NCBI GenBank assembly: GCA_038373865.1
Contig: JAXGGA010004449.1
Span: 24,307 to 88,306, forward strand
Source of the DNA: Uloborus plumipes
Lineage: Eukaryota > Arthropoda > Arachnida > Araneae > Uloboridae
DNA: 64,000 nucleotides
Direction: 5' to 3'
The notes beneath the pieces were generated by a model. It did no database searches and was not told where the DNA came from. It worked only from the letters and a program-made list of their open reading frames with translations. The stretch's first letter is position 1. Each line of letters begins with the position of its first letter. The position numbers and the translations under genes are program-made. Positions 1 through 11,600 of the stretch are shown one piece after another.

Positions 1-1269
1 GTGAAGCAGCTGCTCGGATGTTCTGCGGACTCATGAACTTGCCACCACCACCAGCTAAGTTTCAGGGGTATACTTCTACATTAACAGAGTCTTTGTCGCC
101 TATTTGTGAAGCATTTATGAAAGCTGCTGTAAATACAACGATCGAAGCAACCAGTGATTCCAATATAGCCGTTGCTGTGGATGGCACATGGCAAAAAAGA
201 GGTTATTCTTCCTTGAACGATATTGTGTGTGCTACTTCTGTAGAAAACGGTAAAGTGATCAACTATGAGATCATGACTAAGTATTGCTCTCTTTGCAATG
301 GGAAAAATACCAATTGTGAAAATTGCCAAAAGAACTTTGAAGGGTTTAGTGGTGGAATGGAGTGCCAAGATGTATTGAAGATTTTTCAAAGGTCCGAAAC
401 TACACGCAATGCAAAATACGTTCAGTATCTCGGTTACGGGGATTCTAAAGAATATCTGGGTGTTAAAAATGCGAAGGTTTATGGAAGTATTGAAGTTAAA
501 AAATTGGAATGCGTTAGGCATGTTCAAAAAAACGGGCTCGCGGCTGAGAAAACTCATCGACACCACAAAAGGGGAAAAACTGTCTGACGAAAAAAGCATC
601 TCCGGTCGTGGACGACTAACAAAAAATCAGGCTGATGCCTTACAGCTTCATTATAGTGCAACCATCAGAAACAACTTGTCATCTGTGGAAGCAATGAAAA
701 AAGCTATATGGGCTATCTACTTTCACAAGTTAAGTACTGATAGCAATCCACAACACGGTTTGTGTCCTCTTGGGGAAGAAAGTTGGTGCAGGTACAACAG
801 GGGCCTCAGTACTGAGGAAATCTATACACACAAGAATTCTTTACCTGAGGCAGTGCTCCTGAAAATAAAAGACATATTTCGTGATCTAAGCAGTGATAAC
901 TTACTGAAGAAATGTCTCCTCGGGAGTACACAAAACCCAAATGAAAGTTTCAATCGTTGCATTTGGGATCGTATACCCAAGACAACATTTGTTGCCATTG
1001 ATACATTAAAAATTGGGGTGATGGATGCAGTGATCTGTTTTAATGATGGCTATGTGAGCCAGTTGAAAGTTTTTGAAGCTCTGGGGATTGATTCGGGTTA
1101 TAACACCGAACGAGCGCTATCTTCTACTGATGAAAGACGGATTTTGGAGGCTGAGCGAATTACCAATAAAGTGTCCTTGGAGGACAGAAACCAAAAGAGA
1201 TCTTCAAAAAGGAAGGCAGATGGTCTGGACTCAAAGAGGCAAGACGTGTATCAAGCAGGAAATTATTAG
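1..1269 (+). pseudogene. Mutator-like (MULE) transposase, frameshifted, cut by window edge
   Basis: The reading frame is open from the first bases (frame of base 3), so the 5' part lies outside the window. The family is recognised from the catalytic-domain pattern 'VAVDGTWQKRGYSSLN' (about base 170), a cysteine-rich segment C-x2-C...C-x2-C after it, 'YLGYGDSKEY' (about 430), then 'TQNPNESFNRCIW' (about 930). These are hallmarks of the animal Mutator-like transposase domain, with D, D and E as likely catalytic residues. The frame shifts in a run of A residues near base 526-532, where the first frame loses homology and an overlapping frame (to 1269) picks it up, so the gene is broken. The C-terminal tail is basic. 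I infer a dead or non-autonomous copy. No terminal repeats could be identified because the left end is missing. Two more fragments of the same family occur at about 13.6-14.8 kb and 46.8-47.2 kb. Confidence 0.8.
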
Positions 1270-2176
1270 TTAAAGGTATGTTTTAAGAAAAGTCATTTTT
1301 TATGTTTTTGTCGTTTTTTCTCGAAATTAAAAATTCTTTCAATTAGGTACATGTTAAAAAAACTGTTGCTTGAAATGGTTTAAAACTTTTTTTTTATTAT
1401 ATTAAGACCACTTGTACATATGGTGGACCTAAAATAAAAAGTATCTTCATTGGAGTTAAATTAAAAAAAATTATTTTATATATGAAAAAAAAGGAAAATA
1501 CGTATCTCCATATATTATTTCTCTAAGCCGAATCCTATACCCGGTCGAAACTCGCTCATTTCTTTATCGAATTGCAAGAAAATTTATGATTTTGAAGCTT
1601 ATCCCGCGGGCTATTGACGAAAATTAGACCCACCCTCTAAAAAGTGTCGGTTCGTTTTTTATTCGAACTTCAATTTATGGGCACAAAATTGACTCTATCT
1701 AGCGAAATAATTGTCGTATCGTCTCCATTTTGATTTCATTCGAAAGATTAAAAAAAATGCGTTCTTTAGAACGTTTCTCCGCTAGCGCCGCGTAACGAGA
1801 ATCTCGAAAATCCACGTTTAAGCGACTTATAAGCGATTGAAGTTTGAAAAAGTTAAATTTTTTGCTCAATTGTCAAAATCGTTACATTGTTGCTCAAATC
1901 AATTTTAAATGCGACATTTCAAGCCAAGGCTTAGCTCGGTAAACCTTAATTGTAACTTTTATTGTTTCAAAATACTATGGTAGTTTTGCGATAACGTTAG
2001 TATTTAGTTTAGTAGTAGCCTTGGGTATTTGATTTTAATATAGGGTATCACTTTTGTAGTAGTTGTAAAAGTGAACGAGTCTTTGATCTCTTTGAAAAGC
2101 TGTCAGAACGACGGCAGTAGATGGCGATGTTGTGCAAATGAAGCCAATAAAAATTGTCGTATTAAATTTTAAGTTT

Positions 2177-2208
<32 letters not shown>

Positions 2209-2700
2209 GCGGAATTCCGCACGGGTCACCTAGTAATTTCAAAATAAGAAATTTCAATAATTTTTATAAAATAATAACTGCAGCAATTCCTTTAAAAAAA
2301 TTGGTCCTATGTTTTGCATAGTTTTCGATGTATAAAGCAGTAAACATTTTGTTGATTCATGGAAAAAAAATTTCTTAAATTGTACCTATGTCTACACATG
2401 TATTACGTCATCTCGGATATCATGCCCATTTTCAACTGTGAGTTAAAAAAAAGAAAAAAGAGTAAAATATTTTTGTAAAGTTATAAATATCATTGAGAAT
2501 ATTATTAATAAGCATAAAAAAATCTAAACTCTGCAATAAATTTTTGGTACTTCTTGAGGCAAAAAGGATGCAGCTTTAATTCGTAATTTTTCTTACCCAA
2601 ACAGGTCCTTGTACCCTTAAGCAATTTTGTAGGGAGCAAGGTATTAAGCACGAGTTTACAAACACATTTAGTTCGAAAAAAAACACGATTGCAGAACATT
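1270..2700. other. AT-rich non-coding stretch with poly(T) tract
   Basis: No coding similarity is visible on either strand. It directly follows the Mutator-like transposase and could contain that element's 3' end. A homopolymer T tract of about 30 bases lies at about 2178-2208, and short A/T runs occur throughout. Confidence 0.5.
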
Positions 2701-2729
2701 TTATTCAGACTATCCTCAACAGCATTCGT

Positions 2730-4000
2730 ACAATTCTTGATGAAAGTGGGCTAAGACCTACTCAGATTACGACCCATCTGACCGTCCAAACCAAATTTTT
2801 CCGAGCGATTCCGTTGTCGCAGCTGTAGGCTCGGATATCTTAAACTTTGTTAACGATATAAGTGTAAAACCACCCAATAAGAATAAATACGAAGGATTAA
2901 AGCAGGGGATAATTGAGTGTCATGCAGAAAGCGAATCCTCAAAAATAAGAACACTCTGACAGGGACTCGAACTTGGTGACCAGCATCCGTCGCAATTGCT
3001 TTTACGTATGCGTACTCTTGGTAAAGATACTATAAGTGAACCTTTGTTAAAATTCTGTGGTCGGGAAGATTGCCTAATAGCACACAATTCATTTTGCCCG
3101 CTTTAAACGAAAATCTGTCACAACCTGGCAGCTATTGCAGATAAAATTCATGATTTAACACCTCAGGCATCAATTAATACTACGCATGTTCTCCCTTCGG
3201 CCCCTCAGAATGATACAATGCAGGTGCAAATTCAGCAATTAACCCAACCGGTTCAACAATTGACATTGAATGTCCATAAAATAACCCCGCGAAGAGGATA
3301 TGAACAAACAGATTCCCTGGCAGACGTGAAAATTATCGTCGTCATAACAACTCACAAAACAGGTCGTATAAGGAGCCTAAGAATGGCATTTGCTTTTACC
3401 ACGTGAAAAAGCTAGAAAATGTAATTTCCCTTGCTCGTTTTGCAATCAGGGAAACTACTAGGGCGACAGTCTGCTGACCTAAAAGTCGGTCGCCAAATAA
3501 GCCGAATTTTGATGGTTGATAACAAATCAAAGCTTTCATTTTTAATCGATACTGGTGCAGATATTTCCGTCTTTCTGAAAATTTATGCTCCAAATTCTAA
3601 ACCGCAACGGGAGTTAATGTTATATGCCGCCAATGGCACAAAAATTGCAATGTACGGAACGAAACACACAAGTCTCGATTTAAACTTAAAGCGCCAATTT
3701 ATATGGTCCTTTGTCGTTGCTGATGTCAAACAGCCTATTATTGGGGTAGATTTTCTCAAATACTTTAAACTGATGGTAGATGCAAAACAACATACAGTAA
3801 AGAAAACTACAACGTTAAAGAAGCACAAATACGCAGGGATACTGCAGACACCTGTTTTGGCGTTACAAGGAACGCCTTTTAATGCAAAAGAACATTGTGA
3901 GCATTTTGCACAGACATCCGACAAAAGCTACAGTAACAGAAGCGAACAGCTTAAAAAGCAAACAAAGCTGATTATCCGAACACCAATAAGAGAATTTTAA
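2730..4000 (+). pseudogene. gypsy (Ty3) retrotransposon remnant: gag and protease
   Basis: Three broken segments lie in gypsy order. About 2880-3070 encodes a gag-like stretch with 'LELGDQHPSQLLLRMRTL', typical of chelicerate gypsy gags, with an in-frame stop before it. About 3110-3290 encodes 'IHDLTPQASINTT...', the gag C-terminal linker. Bases 3431-4000 form an open frame with the retropepsin motif 'FLIDTGADISVF' and downstream 'VVADVKQPIIGVDFL', the usual aspartic-protease flap and dimer region of these elements. Reverse transcriptase, integrase and both LTRs are absent, so this is a 3'-truncated fossil. It is on the plus strand. The assignment to gypsy rests on motif memory, not on a search. 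Confidence 0.75.
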
Positions 4001-4597
4001 GCCAAACAAAATCCAATGGGAAAATAAAGATTGAACCGAAGCTTTCTATCAGGTACGAAATTAAAATTAAAGAATTCGATTGGCGACACAAAAAAAAAAA
4101 AAATTCTTCAGAATTTTTTTTCTTTTCATTTTTTAGTACAAGAAATTAAATGAGAACACGCGGGCTGCATATCACGGCCCAAGCGTGGGGTTTGATTGTG
4201 AAGAGAAGTTGAATTTTATAATCACTCGGCTAACTTTGCATACATGATTTTAAGTTGAGCTGTATATACTGCCGTGGGTAGGTAAAGGGCAGTAACTGCA
4301 AATTTTTCGATTTTCCTTTTTTTTGCATTTTTGAAATCTATGTTACATTAGTTTTATGGTACAAGCATCTTTTTTTGGTTTCCGATGAAAAAAAACTGTT
4401 TTTTAACCAATGGTAATTAGCAGTAACTGCATTTTTCGTTGCTGTGGGCAGGTAAACGGCAGTATCTGCATGTCTGCAGGATGAACATAATATGAATCGC
4501 AGTTCAAAAATTGCATCTAGCCGCAAAAACTGTTTTCCTTTGTACCTATACTGAGCGAAAGTAGGGGTGCCCTAATAGGAGGTCACGGGAGGTCATT
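4001..4597. repeat. non-coding repeat with GTATATACTGCCGTGGG/ GGCAGTA units
   Basis: Contains two copies of a short unit, near 4257-4302 and 4436-4471, of the form CTGCCGTGGG(c/t)AGGTAAA(c/g)GGCAGTA(a/t)CTGC. Each can fold into a small hairpin (CTGCCGT with ACGGCAG). The same unit returns in inverted orientation at 8071-8094 and 8256-8292. No coding signal was seen. Confidence 0.6.
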
Positions 4598-5783
4598 GGT
4601 TGCACTTGAATACTCCCAAGGGGGTGTTTTATTCCTTTATGGGGTGAATCAGTGTTAATATCAATGCAAACTTAAGAGATATAAATTGGCGCTACCACTT
4701 GGCGATATATCGCCAAGCTTTTAGTCGCTAAGTGCTTGTCGCCAACTTGGTGACCTATCGCTAAATTGGCCACAAATTTGGCGAAAAAATTATTTTATGA
4801 GTTTGGGTTCAATTTAGCTCTATTGGCGGTATTTCGCGAAAAATCCACTGAATGATGCTAAAATCGGCGATATTTAGAAAATGAATCGTTGTAAATCATT
4901 TTTTGCATTGTTTCGTGGCACATTAGGGGCGTAAATGTTTGAATTGTTTCTTGCTCATTCCAAGCACTATTTTAACACTTAAGGCATCTACTAAGAAATT
5001 TACACGTAAAAGAAAGTAGTGTGGGGTTCATACCAGATTTTTTACTTTCAAATAAAGTTTCTCTCCACTAGCAGACAATATTTTTTGCGATTTCAAAGAT
5101 ACACAAGCCAAACATGGCAGACAACAAACAAAAATGCAACAATGAAATGATTTTATTTACATTGTTTTGTTTTCTTTTAATTACAGTTGCTTTCATACTA
5201 ACAGGCGATAGTTTTTGCAGTTTAATCTCTAGCTGTTGCATTTTTAATAGTACTATGAAAAAAAATCGCCAGCACAACAAGCATTTCAAGCGCTCTTTTT
5301 CTCAAAATGATTTTTTGTTTTGATGCAAAGCATTAGCTGATTTGTAGTTATTTTAAAACATCTGGTGTGAATGCCACACTAATTCCTTTTATGTTTAAAT
5401 TCCATAATAAATGCCTCAAGTGCTAAAATAGTGCATTAGAGTGAGCAAGATAACAACTCAAATATTTACACCCCCAGTTTGTCACGAATCAATGCAAAAT
5501 AATGTTTTACAATGATTTATTTTCTAAATATCGCCGATTTTAACATGATTCAGTGAATTTTTCGCAAAATGTACCCAATAACGCCAAATTGAATCCAAAT
5601 TAAAAAAAAATCTTTTTTTCGCCAAATTTGTCGCCAACTTGGCGGCAAACACTTGGCGACCAAAAGTTTGGCGATATATCGCCAAATAGTTGCATTAAAT
5701 CATCACTCAATCTGCATTGAAATTAACGTTGATTTACCCCACAAAGGGGTAAAAGACCCCCTTGGGAACATTCGAATGCAACC
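4598..5783. mobile_element. palindromic foldback-type element 1 (about 1.2 kb)
   Basis: The left arm (about 4598-5050) reads as the diverged reverse complement of the right arm (about 5345-5783). Shared landmarks include GGTTGCA at the outer ends, the CCCAAGGGGGT block, the perfect 18-bp palindrome TTGGCGATATATCGCCAA at 4699-4716 and 5668-5685, TAAAATCGGCGATATTTAGAAAAT, and the stretch around 'CATTTTTTGCATTG'. The arms differ by many point changes, so the element is old. The core of about 295 bp contains only a short open frame (5114-5323) with one hydrophobic segment, which I do not consider a gene. No clear target-site duplication was found. Class is unknown: a foldback or MITE-like DNA element is the likely reading. 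Confidence 0.7.
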
Positions 5784-5874
5784 ACAAGAAGAGGTGCACA
5801 ACTAGACCGCCCTCAGAGCCTACATACCAAACTAGAAGCTTCTACGGCAAAAAGTTTTTGAGTTATGCGACAGG

Positions 5875-5914
5875 CATACATACATACGCACATGCATACA
5901 AACATACATACATA
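5875..5914. repeat. ACATACAT-type microsatellite
   Basis: Imperfect CATA/CATACA repeats directly abut the left end of the Tc1-type hairpin element. They end in the TA that serves as its target site. Confidence 0.7.
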
Positions 5915-7567
5915 CACTTAGTCACAAAAGTAAGTATGCAGAGTGTTTGTGATGATGTAATATGAAAAAAAAGAGACCTACAATATTAGAGTTTTCAAAT
6001 TAACGATTTATTTCGATTACAGCAACATTGAGCTTAATTACAGAATGAAAAATATTTAAAAAATACAAATATTTAATTAGCAAGATGAGCTTAACTTAAA
6101 ATAGGATGTAATTTACATCACAAAAGTAAGTATGCAAACAAAAACAAAGACATTAATATTGCAAATTTTATAATTTTTTTTAAAAAAATGGCGATTTGTT
6201 GGATAGCCTAAGGCCTTTATAACAACTCTCAATCTAGATGGCACTGATTTTACTAGATTTTAAGTGACAGAAGGTGGTATTTTGTGCCCTTCCCTAAAAG
6301 TCCTTTATTTTAGATTATTCTTAGTTTTGATCTCTTGTTTTCTAATTTGGCGATCGAGATAATCCCACAAGTGTTCAATGGGATTAAGATTCGGTCACTG
6401 CGGTGGGGTTTTTAACTGTTTTCGCACGTTATATAGCAGCCATTCCCGAACAATCCGAGCAGTATGTTTAGGATCATTATCTTGTCGGAAAGTGAAGGAT
6501 GTATCGAGTCCCAATTTAGAAGCACTCTGGCTTAGATTACTCTTTAAAGTAGTAATAGCTATATCGATTCATTATTCCGTCAATTATAACTAAATTTCCT
6601 CCTCCTAAATTTCCTAAGAAAACCAGAAAACCATTTGTTAGCAAAGTGAATTGCAAAAAGAGAATAGATTTTGCAAAAGAAAATGTAAAGCAGGACACAA
6701 ATTTTTGGAATTCCGTGATTTTTTGGGATGAAAGTAAATTCAACATCTATAGGGTCAGATGAAAACCAAAAAGTTTGGAGGAAAGCAAACGCAGCTCTAG
6801 AACCAATGAACACGAAAGAAACTGTAAAACACGGTGGTGGTTCGATTATGGTTTGATGCTGTATGGCAGCAACTGGAGTAGGAAATTTAGTTATAATTGA
6901 CGGAATAATGAATTAATACAGCTATTTGAATACTTTAAAGAATAATCTAAGCTAAAGGCCTTCTAAATTGAGACTAGATACATCCTTCACTTTCCAACAA
7001 GATAATGATCCCAAACACACTGCTCGGATTGTTCGGGAATGGCTGCTATATAACGTGCGAAAACAGTTAAAAACCCCACCGCAGTGACCTAATCTTAATC
7101 CCATTGAACATTTGTGGGATTATCTCGATCGCCAAATTAGAAAACAAGAGATCAAAACTAAGAATAATCTAAAATAAAGGACTTTTAGGGAAGGGCACAA
7201 AATACCATCTTCTGTCACTTAAAATCTAGTAAAATCAGTGCCATCTAGATTGAGAGTTGTTATAAAGGCCTTAGGCTATCCAACAAATCGCCATTTTTTA
7301 AAAAAAATTATAAAATTTGCAATATTAATGTCTTTGTTTTTGTTTGCATACTTACTTTTGTGATGTAAATTACATCCTATTTTAAGTTAAGCTCATCTTG
7401 CTAATTAAATATTTGTATTTTTTAAAAATTTTTCATTCTGTAATTAAGCTCAATGTTGCTGTAATCGAAATAAATCGTTAATTTGAAAACTCTAATATTG
7501 TAAGTCTGTTTTTTTTCCATATTACATCATCACAAACACTCTGCATACTTACTTTTGTGACTAAGTG
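5915..7567. mobile_element. Tc1-type transposon rearranged into a giant hairpin
   Basis: The element is bounded by TA on both sides (5913-5914 and 7568-7569), and its ends CACTTAGTCACAAAAGTAAG / reverse complement match. The ends belong to two arms of about 687 bp (5915-6600 and 6880-7567) that are near-identical inverted copies. They surround a 279-bp unique core. The right arm reads as the 3' half of a Tc1 transposase; the left arm is the same segment inverted, so it replaces the normal 5' half that would carry the DNA-binding domain. An ordinary Tc1 has inverted repeats of tens to a few hundred bases, so long arms made of coding sequence are unusual. Confidence 0.85.
6601..7190 (+). pseudogene. 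Tc1 transposase fragment (catalytic domain) in hairpin element
   Basis: Plus-strand translation of the core plus right arm gives, in several frames, 'FWDESKFNIYR' (first catalytic D, about 6720), a 'GGGSIMVW'-like block (about 6835), 'FQQDNDPKHTARIVREWL' (second D, about 6998) and 'NLNPIEHLWDYLDRQI' (final E, about 7095). Spacing of the last two is that of a DD34E Tc1 transposase. Stop codons and frameshifts break it (for example TGA within the GGG-block), and the helix-turn-helix N-terminus is missing. The same C-terminal sequence is repeated on the minus strand in the left arm (about 6290-6540). It cannot encode a working enzyme. Confidence 0.8.
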
Positions 7568-7569
7568 TA

Positions 7570-8070
7570 CATACAGACGTCACGAGAAAACTCGTCTTAA
7601 TTAACTGGGGCATGGTCGAAAAGGATATTTCGGCTGTTTATATGTTAGTAGGTACATATGCACATGCTGATAGGTCGAAAAAACTACTCAACATTCATTC
7701 GGGGGTGAGCAAAATCAAAATTTTGAGTGAAATTTTCTTTGTGATCACAATACTTCCTTTACTAAGTAAAAGGAAGTAAAAATGGCTGAAGAATCATCAA
7801 GTTTTGCTTCATATTTTACATAATACAATACAGTTTCATTATATTTTTTAATTATATTTCGCGTTCGTTTATATTAAATCTATATCAAGTGGATACGCGG
7901 TATTTATGTATATTTTTAAATAAAACTTATCATTCACAATGCAATAATATATTTCGTAATAACATATCTACTCCGCATGTAGTCGAATATGTAAATACTG
8001 GACATTTAGTAGCATACTGTGCAGTTACTGCCGACTGCCAGTCAATTCCGCATGACATTTAGAGTGAAAA
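7570..8070. other. non-coding DNA right of the hairpin element
   Basis: I see no gene here. The sequence is AT-rich and, if the host gene continues to the left, lies in a minus-strand intron downstream of the last recognised exon. Confidence 0.4.
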
Positions 8071-8279
8071 GGGCAGGTAAACGGCAGTATCTGCTTTACC
8101 TCTCTCTGCGCTTGCAAAATCAAAATTCAATCGATTACCCAAAAAATGTATCGGTATAAACATATAGTATCGCCTATGTTCGAAGTTCAATGTTTCATAG
8201 ATGTTTGTGGGAAATCAAAAACGCGTTTCTTCAAATATCTCGAAAACTCATTTTTGCAGATACTGCCGTTTACCTGCCC
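8071..8279. mobile_element. short MITE-like element with perfect 24-bp inverted ends
   Basis: Bases 8071-8094 (GGGCAGGTAAACGGCAGTAT plus CTGC) are repeated as an exact reverse complement at 8256-8279. The interior of about 160 bp is non-coding. The right end continues as ACGGCAGTATATAC (to 8292), which matches the start of the related units near 4.25 kb. The superfamily is unknown; no target duplication could be defined. Confidence 0.6.
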
Positions 8280-8495
8280 ACGGCAGTATATACAAGTGCT
8301 TCCTGTTGCTCTGTTAGGGCAGATGTTTACTTAGGTTGTAGTTTTGATTCTGGTCTTTCGCCATGTCCTTTTGTTTTTACTATGACTAAATTTGTTTAAA
8401 GTATAAATAAATCACCTATTTGTTATCAACATTTGCTTTTTCACTACATCAGGAACTACTCTGCTCACAAGTTTCAAAAGAAAAGAAAAATATAC

Positions 8496-8620
8496 CTCTG
8501 CAGTTTCTCCTAAAATCCATTGCCCGTCTGGAGTAAACGTATCTGGTCCACTAGTATATTTTTGTATATCCACTTGATTGAGAATAGGCACACGAAAGCA
8601 AGCTTCTTCATAGACAGGCT
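8496..8620 (-). CDS. host exon 6, last recognised
   Basis: 125 bp: two bases plus 41 codons, from 'PVYEEACFRVPIL' to 'GPDTFTPDGQWILGETAE'. I chose the acceptor ttcctctag at 8621-8622 because the joined length then matches the family (nine residues between the exon-5 phenylalanine and R-V-P-(V/I)-L); an upstream acceptor near 8675 would add about 18 residues. Donor gtatat. No continuation (expected 'x-N-Y-F-V') was found in 1-8495, so the next intron is long or the gene is interrupted there. Confidence 0.85.
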
Positions 8621-11600
8621 CTAGAGGAATATACAATGGGAATTCTTTCAGTTTTAGTTTATTTCCAGAACATGCTAAACTGCAACACCTTTAAGTTTTT
8701 TTCTTTTTTTGGTGTTGAACGTATGTTATAATTATACACACATTAATAGCAAAAACATATGTTTCATTTAACACATAAGCATGTTGATTGAAATTGCATT
8801 TTGAAAATATTTTAACGTTCAAGAAGACAAAAAGTAAAATTTACAATTGATTACAATGGATTTTACATGTTAATTTAAATAACGCTACTATCTTAGTGAG
8901 CAGGTATTAATAGTCAAACCTCAATAAACTATCCACTGACAAATTGTCACCCTCATGGTTTGCCAAGAATGATGGCTAAAAAAATCATCCAAAATCAGTG
9001 ATACATTTTTTGATCCTAATGTTACCAGCTTAATACAGCCATTAGATCAAGATGTGCTAGAAATTTTTTTAAAAAAATATTGATACCATTTGCTAGAACA
9101 TTTAGTTCACTCTGATAAAGTATTTAGAACCTTTTGAAGAATGTCAATATGAAGGACGTTGTTTATTGAATAGCGGATTCCAAAAAAGAAACTAAACCAA
9201 CAGCAATAAATAAAATAATTAGGATAAGGAAAACAATATTTTGGAAGATTTAGTAAAAGAATTACCACGCTGTGAAAATTCACATACAATTGATGTTGAA
9301 GATTATTGAAACAGAGGGATGAAATAACAGAAATAACAGAATCGGTCATCATAGAAATGGTAGAAGTCAGGGAAGATTGTCATGGTGCATATGAAAATGA
9401 TTCTTAGCCCCTTTAAAAAAAAACTCTCTCACAGTGAAGGTTCTGAAGCATTAAAACTTGCTTTAAAATTTGTAGAACAAAATGAAGCCACACCAGCTGA
9501 TGTTTTGCTTTTAAAGTATTGGTTAGATGTTGCAGCTACAAAGAGAAGTAATGCATTAAAGCAGCAAAAAATTGAAAATTTGTAATTCTATCTGTATGCA
9601 ATTACATTATAAAATAAAGGTATGTATTTCCGTTTTCATCATTTGTTGAGTATCATTACAAACTGCCAAAATTTCATATTTTTCAGATAATCTGATGTAA
9701 TGCTAGCCCTAATTACTTTGGATTTTCAAGACTCCACTGAATTAGAAACAGTTTATCAGCGATTAACCTCTATTTATTTTTAGTCTTCATTAACGATACA
9801 TTGCTAAAAATCCTCTCACAATCAGAATTACAAATAGAAAGCGATAAAAGATTTTTTTAAAAAATTCAATCATTTATGATACATACTAAAGTACTCCCAG
9901 TCAGAAGATAGGTCTTGAAAAGAAAACTCTTCAGGGATTTTCTCACAGAACAAAGGCCTAGCTTGCTTGGGGAATCCACCAATCATAAATCCAGAATTGA
10001 ATTCTCGGACATAAACTCCAGCATCATAATCCCTTAGGACTGTAAAGAAATTTAGTAATTCATCTTAAAATTCAAACACATATATTTATTTAAATCATGT
10101 TCTTACAAAAAAAAAAAAAAAGATTTCAGTACAACTAATCAGTACTAATTTTTGTAAAAATTGTATAATCAAGATAAAATTCTGTAAAATCTCTTAGATG
10201 TTTTTTTTTATTTTATTGGACGGAAAAAAATTATTTTTGAATTTTAAATTGAAATACACCTTTTCAAGACATTTTGCAAGATAATTAAGATTTTTCAAAA
10301 AATATCATGTGCTGCAGTAAATATTTTACAATTAATAATAAAAACAAAGCTATAATTTATTAATGATTTTATTTTAGTTATTTAATATGTACAAAAAATT
10401 TTAATACCAGAAAATTCAATATAGCATAGCCACCACTTACGTAAGAATAACTAAGCTAAAGGCATTATGGTCTTAAAACATGAAATACATTTATTTAAAT
10501 TTTCTTTTTTCCATACATTAGTAGTAATGACCAGTAAGAAATATTTTTTGAATAAAAAAGAAATATCACATGACACATGAATTCAAAAAATCATCAAAAT
10601 TAAGAGCAGGTTTAAAGTGAAATCTTATTGAATACACACTGAATTTTTTTAAAACTATTAATTAGAAAAACTTATACATAGCAAAAAAAAGGCCATCTTA
10701 AAACATGGTAAATGTTGCACTTACAGTTATTTCTCTGTAGGTAAAAAGGCGTTTGTAGGATGAGCCCCTCATATAACATTTGAGTTCGCACGATGAAGAT
10801 TCTACAGGGTAGGTGCACAGTTGGGCTCTAAATTTATAGGTTGCTTTCGTTGTCCTTCCTTTTCATATGGTGGTGGTTTTTTTAATTAAACTTATCAATT
10901 CGCTTCTTAAAGATAGCATAAGCCGGGATATCATTTTTGCAGTCACTGACTTATCTGCCTCCAGCACAGCTTTCACTTCTGAACCTCTGTCCAATTCCTC
11001 GAGAATTTTTCTCTGAGCACCCGCTGGCGGGTTGAAGGGGGATTTTAAACCTGAAAATTGAGTGTTGAGCACCTGCCACCCTCCTCACTCCTAAACATTG
11101 AAATAAACTTGAATTCTCTTTTTCTTTTTCGAACTCAAGAGCAAATTAATGAAAAGTTAACCAGTTATTATTATTCGAACGCTAGGAGAAAAGTGACCAG
11201 TTATTATTATTCGAGCGATAGGAGAAATGTGACCAGTTATTATTATGATTTTATTCTATTTTCACTTTGACATTGGCGTGCAAAAAATCAACTGTACAGC
11301 AATTTAAATGAATAATAAAAAAACTTACTAGGGGTTGTAGGTGTCAACCCAGGGACAGGTCTTGTTATGGCATATGCATTTTCTGCAGCTTGTATTGGGA
11401 TATTACAAGGAGGAATGCAATTTATGGCTAAAGTTCTAGTCCACTGAAATTAGAAAAAAAAATAGCTAAGCTCTTCATGTAAAAATTACAGTTTATGATG
11501 CATTTGCTTCAGCAATAAAACTTCAAATTGAAAAACAGAAATATTGAAACAAAGACAAAGTAGAAAAAAAAATAGAAAAATGTTACACTAAAGATAAAAC

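Noticed and set aside
2178..2208. Poly(T) tract as the tail of a minus-strand retroposed gene
   Set aside because: No coding or SINE-like sequence adjoins it and no target duplication was found.
5114..5323. Small frame with a transmembrane-like segment in the core of palindrome 1
   Set aside because: Too short, no homology or start context, and hydrophobic frames arise readily in T-rich DNA.
8621..8674. Longer version of host exon 6 starting at 8674
   Set aside because: It keeps frame but adds 18 residues not expected in the family; the acceptor at 8621 gives the family length and has a better pyrimidine tract.
11161..11250. 36-bp direct repeats as a CRISPR-like array
   Set aside because: The units are tandem without spacers, in a eukaryotic intron; a minisatellite.
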